DNA from: Beroe forskalii
Taxonomy: Eukaryota; Ctenophora; Nuda; Beroida; Beroidae
DNA length: 64,000 nt
Direction: 5' to 3'
Assembly (NCBI GenBank): GCA_011033025.1
Contig: WFMF01000188.1
Span: 62,001 to 126,000, forward strand
Shown piece by piece: positions 57,960 to 64,000 of the stretch (position 1 is its first letter; each line of letters starts with the position of its first letter). A program made the translations under genes and the position numbers. Below the pieces are notes generated by a model, which had not been told where the DNA came from, did not search any database, and saw nothing but the letters and a program-made list of their open reading frames with translations.

Positions 57960-59960
57960 GCGCAATCCTAGTCCGGCCTACATTTTCAGCACCCTGCTCC
58001 AAGTCGATTACTAAACTTTTATATTCCGCGTCGACAGCCTTTTTCGTAAAAAGTAACCCAGTTTAATTATAAAACTGAAGACTGGTGTCTTGAAAATGTT
58101 ACTCTCTCAACTGTCATTGGAAAAATGTGCAATTATAGGCGCTTTAAATTTCATTAATTGATCGACTATTTTTAGAAATTGATCAGGACAGGATGCTATG
58201 GTACCAATTAGACTGGAGTTATATCTGGCAATATCACATGAAATGATTATGAAGCTTCCGAGAGTAGGAGCTTCATTATAACAGCTCTACCGCTAAGCGC
58301 AGTTCTTCTTTAGAACTTAACTTAGACGGTGCGCTATATAGCTGAGACCTGTTGAAATGCCCTCGAATATCTAGCTAATGTGTTTATGTAGAACTATTAG
58401 AACTTTAGAACTTTAGCTTGTTAGAATCGGAGCTGGGAATATGAAGCTAGTTTTGGAAAGCTGCTTGAAGCCTTACCTGTCTTACATTTTACATTTCATA
58501 ACTAGAACACGGGCAGATGTTAATTCCCAAGTTTTAATGAAAGCTTTTTGTTAAATGCATTTGTAAGCTAGACCTGCTGATTTCCAACCCAACAGATAGT
58601 TTTCTATCTTCTGCAATATATGATTTTGAGACGAAATATAACCAGTGGGTTGTTAAGTTGTTAGATGTTCAAAAGTTCAAATGGCTAAATGAGTAAATGG
58701 AAATGATGAGTCCAATAAAGCAATAAATTTGTGGTAACATGGATTCTTTCATTAAATTTCAATGGACAATGTGGGTCCAAAAGATTTGAAGAATAAATAA
58801 TTCAGAGGATGAGATGAGGATATATTGATATTCATAGAAAGTATGAATCCTCAATCCAATTCCAATGAGCAAAATTGATGAAGCTTTATATGGTCATCCG
58901 TCTTATGGAATGAGAAAAATTAATGGCAATTTGGTCCATCCAGTTTGATCAAGCAGATCATATGAATTGACACGCGCCCATCGGGTCCATTGTGAGATAT
59001 TTCTCGAAGGTTATAAGTTCGAGTGACGTATCCAGGCAGGTGTCTAATTCTATGATTTATTGACACACATGAAATCTTCAGAGGATTCTATTAAATGATA
59101 TAAATCAAGCTAATTCATAAACTCTTTCATAGCTGTTACTCATGTTTGAAATGGGAATTTTAAATTTAGCCTTTTAATAAAGTTTCAAAGCCCTTAGTGG
59201 TGCCCCTCCGGGGTTTTCAATCAATCCTCCATCACCATGTTTATGGCCTTATGGGATCCTCATTATTAATGAGAATGTTTATTGGATCCAATGGACTCCT
59301 CTGTGTCGACTGCCCGATTGGGTATACCAATGGTTCCCAGTTCAATAGACTAGTAATTCGAACAGTGAAGTTAAACAACTCGAATGAAATGGAAATTATA
59401 GCTTTATAGCTGGGGCTCATACCGGCACTCACGCTCTCACGATTGTGTGCGTACTTGCTGGAATGCGGATCTACCACAGTTGGTTTCAATTCCTAACCCT
59501 TAACCTTTATAAGATCACGGATGGGTTCGAATTGGTACACCGACTATAGGCAGATTGGCCCGGGGCTATCCTCTTGCGGACCGTCTGGTCTGGCCGCCTC
59601 TCTTTTATATATAGGCAGATTCAGATTGTGGAGAAATGCCTCAATACTATCATGAAAACAAAATAGGTAGTGCGAGAAATTTGAAAATTAAATGATTTGA
59701 CCCATACAAACCGGATAATGATATGCTTGGGTAGAATTAAACTGGATGATAATATGAAACACGGCCCTCCAAAAAATGACGGAAAAGTACTGGTCTGACT
59801 TATCTCACATCTCAGATGTTCAGTGTAATTAATAAGCTAATTCAGACCGGAAGTGAACACCAGCAAAGCCCGATGGAAGTATCAAATAGAAATAGATTGC
59901 AGCTATCGCAGCTGCTAAGGAGCTCAGCGCCGTGCTGCAAGCGCGGTGCAGGCTAAAACA
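57960..59960. other. intergenic, no gene seen
   Basis: AT-rich spacer. Open frames near 59197-59489 have no recognisable features. Confidence 0.4.
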
Positions 59961-59964
59961 GGGC

Positions 59965-60215
59965 CGTCACGTGACTTATAACTAATGTTGTTAATACTTT
60001 AATATTTCAGAAACCTCTCAAAGGCTCCCACACACTCTCTCGCCGCATTAGGAATTGTTCGTTTGCCGGACGTTGGTTGGACTTCTCCGAGGAGCGGTCT
60101 GATTGGCTGCCCGGAATCACGTGCTATTGACACATCTTCAGCAGGTTGCCTTGGTAACTGTCACGTGCTCCTGAGTGTGGGTCACGTGGCTGTCAGCGCA
60201 AGTCACGTGACTGTG
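59965..60215. promoter_or_regulatory. second E-box (CACGTG) cluster
   Basis: Five CACGTG sites (one near 59969, four between about 60117 and 60210), with ATTGGC (reverse CCAAT) near 60104. It resembles the cluster at 57.9 kb. No gene start can be attached to it. Confidence 0.35.
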
Positions 60216-60384
60216 CATTCTTACATTGCTGGGAAGCCGGGTTGCTATATCTGTCATCTCACTATACAGTACGCTCTACGACTTCAAAACACTCCGTGCA
60301 AAGTTGTAAAAATATAATGCACGTATTCACTGTGGACCGGCGTAAGACTGGCGTTAAACTTATCGACTATAATAGGGATAATAG

Positions 60385-60655
60385 CTCCCGCCTGGGGGTA
60401 TCGGCCTGGGGGTGCCAGCCTGGGGGTACCAGCCTGGGGGTACCAGCCTGGGGATACCAGCCTGGGGGTACCAGCCTGGGGGTACCAACCTACGGGTACC
60501 ATCCTGGGGTACCAGCCTGAGGACACCAGCCTGGGGGAACCTGCCTGCGGGTACCAGCCTGAGGGTACCAGTCTGGGGGTACCAGCCTGGGGGTACCAGC
60601 CTGGGGATACCAGCCTGTGGGTACCAGCCTGGGGGTACCGGCCTTGGGGTACCAG
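60385..60655. repeat. ~15-bp GGTACC-containing minisatellite
   Basis: About 18 units of GGGGGTACCAGCCTG. Both strands are open for 90-125 codons only because of the repeat. Confidence 0.9.
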
Positions 60656-61095
60656 TAACACAGGTTACCAGTAAATCATGTTACCAGTAACACATCTTAC
60701 CAGTACCACATGTTACCAGTACCACATGTTACCAGTACCATATGTTACCAGTAACACATGTTACCAGTAGCACATGTTACCTGTAACACATGTTACCAGT
60801 TACACATGCTACCAGTTACACATGTTACCAGTAGCACATGTTATCAGTAACACATGTTACCTGTACACATGTTATCAGTAGCACATGCTACAAGTAACAC
60901 ATGTTACCAGTTACACATCTTACCATTACCACATGTTACCGGACTACCGGTAACACAAGTTACCAGTTATAAATGTAATCAGTACACATGTTACCAGTAC
61001 CACATGTTATCAGTAACACATGATACCAGTAATACACGTTATCATTACCACTTGTAACCAGTAACACATGTTACCAGTAACACAGATCAGTAATT
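60656..61095. repeat. ~20-bp minisatellite, ACACATGTTACCAGTA units
   Basis: About 22 variable units of (A)CACATGTTACCAGTAAC follow directly from the previous array, sharing TACCAG with it, so one may have evolved from the other. Confidence 0.9.
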
Positions 61096-61384
61096 ACTAG
61101 TACAACTTTTACTGGTGTCACATATATTTGCCAGTCACTATTTTACTAGTGTGTAATGGTAAACTGGAACTTTGGTATGGAAAACTTGTAGTCCATAACT
61201 TATCGTACAAAAGAGTTGAGACAAATGAAAAACGATTGATTGGGATTTGCAAACAATTCCAAACTAATAATAATAACAGTTCAACTTCAAAACACAAAAC
61301 AGTAAAACTCAGATCATCTACGGGATGAAGAATCATGTCGATCTTGATAGACTGAGGACGTAAAGTAGGAAAGATCAATTTGGC

Positions 61385-61570
61385 CCCAAAAAAAAAAAAA
61401 ATTAAAAAATTCTTTTTTTTAAAAAAATTGCGTTTCAGCCCTCCATTTTGATTTTCAAAAAGTTTTTAAGTTTGGTTTTTTGCGGGGCCCAATAAGTTTC
61501 CCCCTTCTTTTATTTTTAGAGTTTGTTTTTCTTGGGATCCCATGGTTCGGGTTTAAACCCTTATCTACAA
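61385..61570. other. suspected low-quality sequence
   Basis: A short stretch of stretched homopolymers (CCCCAAAAAAAAAAAAAATT, TTTTTTTTAAAAAAA) like those at 41.3 and 51.7 kb, with abrupt edges. Confidence 0.45.
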
Positions 61571-61968
61571 AGGTGCCCCTTTAGTTCAGTGCTAGAGTAG
61601 CATTGTACTGGGCCTGACTATCTATCCTAAACTTAGAGCCTTATTCTGATTATAATGGACTGCTACCCTACAACTATTAATCTTTTTCTTGATGTGACTT
61701 TTTATGGTTGGAAAATCGAAGTTTCATAGTGCTATCAGTACTGCCTACGTTCTGTTTATTACACACACTAAATCAGTAATCACATAAATAACATGCTCAT
61801 CCTCACAAGAAATAGAATGGTTTATATTATGAAATTGTTTAGTGGAGAGCGACTGGATTTTAACTGAATTTTCTGATAAAAAGAACTTAGGTACATAAAT
61901 TACATTTTCCACAATTGATGTTGCCTAAAACTTTATCATTGTTGTCTGTATTATATATATATATATAT

Positions 61969-62352
61969 AGGATAGCCAAAAACAATTGAAAATTGTTTGG
62001 GTTTCGCAGCCACTCCAGTACCTGAAATAATACGATAAAAATCATTGATATGAATTTTAATCGCAGCCCGGTCGTGGCGGTGCATTATGTTTGCTATTCG
62101 ATTTGACCAATACGTTTATCACATGTCTGTGTTTAGGTACAGCTCGATCTTGACAAAGTCAAAGAGGGACTTACACAATGAATTAAAGAGCTGTTATTCC
62201 ATTACTACATTGAAATTGCAGTGGTCTACTACCACCGTGCACCGCCACGACCGGGCTGCGATTAAAATTCATATCAATAATTTTTATCGTATTATTTCAG
62301 GTACTGGAGTGGTGAAACCCAAACAATTTTCAATTGTTTTTGGCTATCCATA
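61969..62352. mobile_element. ~384-bp inverted-repeat element
   Basis: The left arm starts GGATAGCCAAAAACAATTGA and continues about 115 bp to CCCGGTCGTGGCGGTGCA. The right arm (about 62237-62352) is its reverse complement, ending ...TTTTTGGCTATCC. The loop is about 150 bp. It abuts a (TA)n tract. A third copy of the terminus starts at about 63953. Confidence 0.85.
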
Positions 62353-62394
62353 TCACTCTTTTTTGGCAAAAAAACTTACTACATCCAGTACAAG

Positions 62395-63300
62395 TTGAGA
62401 TAATTGCTTTTATTAGTCAATTATTTCATTAAAGCAGTTTACAACCGGTACTCAAATTTAATGTACAAAACGTAATTTCGGCTCTAGTAAATAATACCGT
62501 TAGAATTAAGTCGGTATCATTTCTAATTTTTGAGCTATACGAGATAATAACTTTAATTGGCCAATTATTCAATTACGCGGTTGACAACCTGTACTCAAAT
62601 TAACGTATAATCCGTAATTTTGGCTCTAGTTAATGATGCCGTTAGAATTAAGTCGTTGTCATCTTTTGCTTTCGAGTTATACACGATAATTACTTTAATT
62701 GGTCAATTATCTCATTAGGCGGTTGAGAACAGGTACTCAAGTTAACCGTATAAAACGTAATTTTGGCTCTAGTTAATGATGCCGTTAGAATTATAAAGTC
62801 GTTATCATCTTTTGTTTTCGAGTTATACACGATAATTACTTTAATTGGTCAATTATCTCATTAGGCGGTTGAGAGCCGGTACTCAAGTTAGACGTATAAA
62901 GCGTTATTTTGGCTTAAGTTAATGATATCGTTGGAATAAAGTCGCTATCATTTCTACTTTCTGAGCTATAAGCGATAATTACTTTAATTGGCCAATTATC
63001 TCATTAGCCGGTTGAAAACCGGTACTCAAATTAAAAGCATATAACGTTATTTTGGCTCTAGTTAATGATACCGTTAGAATTAAGTCGCTATCATTTCTAC
63101 TTTCAGAGTTATACGCGATAATTACTTTAATTGGCCAATTATCTCATTAGGCGGTTGAAAACCGATACGCAAATTAAACACATATAACGTTGTTGTGGCT
63201 CTAGTTAATGATACCGTTGGAATTAAGCCGCTATCATTTTTACTTTCTGAGTTATAAGCGATAATTACTTTAATTGGTCAATTATCCAATTAAGGATTTG
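62395..63300. repeat. satellite, about six copies of ~140-150 bp
   Basis: Each unit has GATAATTACTTTAATTGG, CAATTATCTCATTA, GGTACTCAAATTAA, TTTTGGCTCTAGTTAATGAT and ACCGTTAGAATTAAGTCG. Period 137-150 with small indels. It follows directly on the inverted-repeat element. Confidence 0.9.
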
Positions 63301-63749
63301 GCGAAAATATTTTTAACATGCCCTAGTGCACGCACCTCATTCTAGAGTTTCAAATGCCGTTTAGATTACGGTTCTATCTTTTATGGTTCTCCCGTGAAGT
63401 GTTTTCCCGTTTTGTGGTGGGAGGAGGAGGAGTCGTCGTCGTCGTACCGTCCATAACACTAATTTTTGGCAAAAACAGGATTTTTTTGATAATTTATTGT
63501 GAAAAACGGTGCGACTGATTTTCATGAAATTTTCAGGGATTGTTCTTTATACAATGGACTACAACTGTGCAAATTTTCATGTCCGACAGAGCTCCTTAAC
63601 ATGTCTAAAACGCGACTCGAAAATCGCGTTTTTCGCAAATCACTGTATTTTTATATAGTGGGCGCTGGCAAACTCATTTTTCAAAACATGAAAATTGGTT
63701 CCGCTACGACTTTCAGCACTTCGTGCTGGTACTGCTGGCTCTTTTACTG

Positions 63750-63905
63750 TGTCTGGCCAGCGGTCCCGGCCCTTCGGGCCGGGACTGCTGCCATCGGCCC
63801 TTCGGGCCGATAGCACCGCCCTTGGGCGGGGTTGCTGATCGTTCGGAGATGCCCTCGGCCCTTCGGGCCGAGGGCATCTGCCCTTCGGGCAGATGCCCTC
63901 GGTGT
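63750..63905. repeat. row of four GC hairpins with TTCG loops
   Basis: GTCCCGGCCC-TTCG-GGCCGGGAC, ATCGGCCC-TTCG-GGCCGAT, ATGCCCTCGGCCC-TTCG-GGCCGAGGGCAT and ATCTGCCC-TTCG-GGCAGAT lie in series, with a further CCGCCCTTGGGCGG. The translated open frames across this stretch are by-products of the palindromes. Confidence 0.85.
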
Positions 63906-63952
63906 TTTTTTCCGTGGCCGCGAGCGCTTGCCAGCGCCCTGATATATATATA

Positions 63953-64000
63953 TGGATAGCCAAAAACAATTGAAAATTGTTTGGGTTTCGCAGCCACTCC
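63953..64000 (+). repeat. third copy of the GGATAGCC terminus, cut by the window end
   Basis: GGATAGCCAAAAACAATTGA to GCAGCCACTCC repeats 61969-62018 in the same orientation, again after a short (TA)n. Confidence 0.85.

Noticed and set aside
59515-59535. GGGTTCGAATTGG, a tRNA/SINE B-box-like motif
   Set aside because: No matching A box, cloverleaf or 3' tail nearby.
63640-63997. Overlapping ~100-codon frames rich in Pro, Gly and Arg
   Set aside because: Created by GC hairpins read on both strands.

Overview
This is nuclear DNA from an invertebrate animal. The genes are intron-rich with GT-AG junctions, and the families are animal ones: BTB/POZ proteins, an 11-beta-HSD-like reductase, MMS19, an SLC25 carrier, Golgi alpha-mannosidase II and myosin essential light chain. 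There are no operons, and the spaces between genes are filled with Penelope-like and non-LTR retroelements, MITEs and foldback elements. I cannot fix the species. Three stretches look like badly called read ends left in the assembly, so some frameshifts may be technical.

Layout. 1-6.6 kb: three tandem paralogous BTB genes on the minus strand, the first cut by the window edge and frameshifted. 7.4-8.6 kb: a two-exon short-chain dehydrogenase (minus). 9.2-12.8 kb: nine exons of the C-terminal half of MMS19 (minus), followed by a MULE-like transposon remnant with terminal inverted repeats and a 27-bp minisatellite. 16.5-19.6 kb: no gene seen. 19.6-27.0 kb: a giant nested palindrome, in which a foldback-type element is interrupted by a second inverted-repeat element (with a readable empty site) and carries a third GC-rich foldback array at its centre. 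27.3-28.1 kb: a 767-bp element with 8-bp target duplications, built of GGTACC-centred repeats. 28.5-31.5 kb: a truncated LINE and three exons of an SLC25A33/36-like carrier (plus). 34.6-37.5 kb: a 297-bp palindrome and a CR1/Jockey-like LINE remnant.

38.4-45.4 kb: ten exons of the non-catalytic C-terminal part of a class II alpha-mannosidase (minus); its GH38 catalytic half is not in the window. Two of its introns carry tandemly duplicated splice acceptors. 45.5-50.3 kb: an ORF1-only non-LTR element interrupted by a 3.6-kb insertion of two tandem units, one of which holds a 233-bp MITE. 50.4-51.7 kb: a Penelope-like element without its catalytic RT motif. 52.9-57.3 kb: a complete five-exon myosin essential light chain gene (minus), with a second ORF1-only element in its large intron. 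57.8-64 kb: E-box clusters, minisatellites, an inverted-repeat element, a satellite, and a row of TTCG-loop hairpins.

The cellular genes do not form a pathway. The main interest is mobile-element architecture: at least four insertions can be read against an empty site or clear target duplication within the same window.
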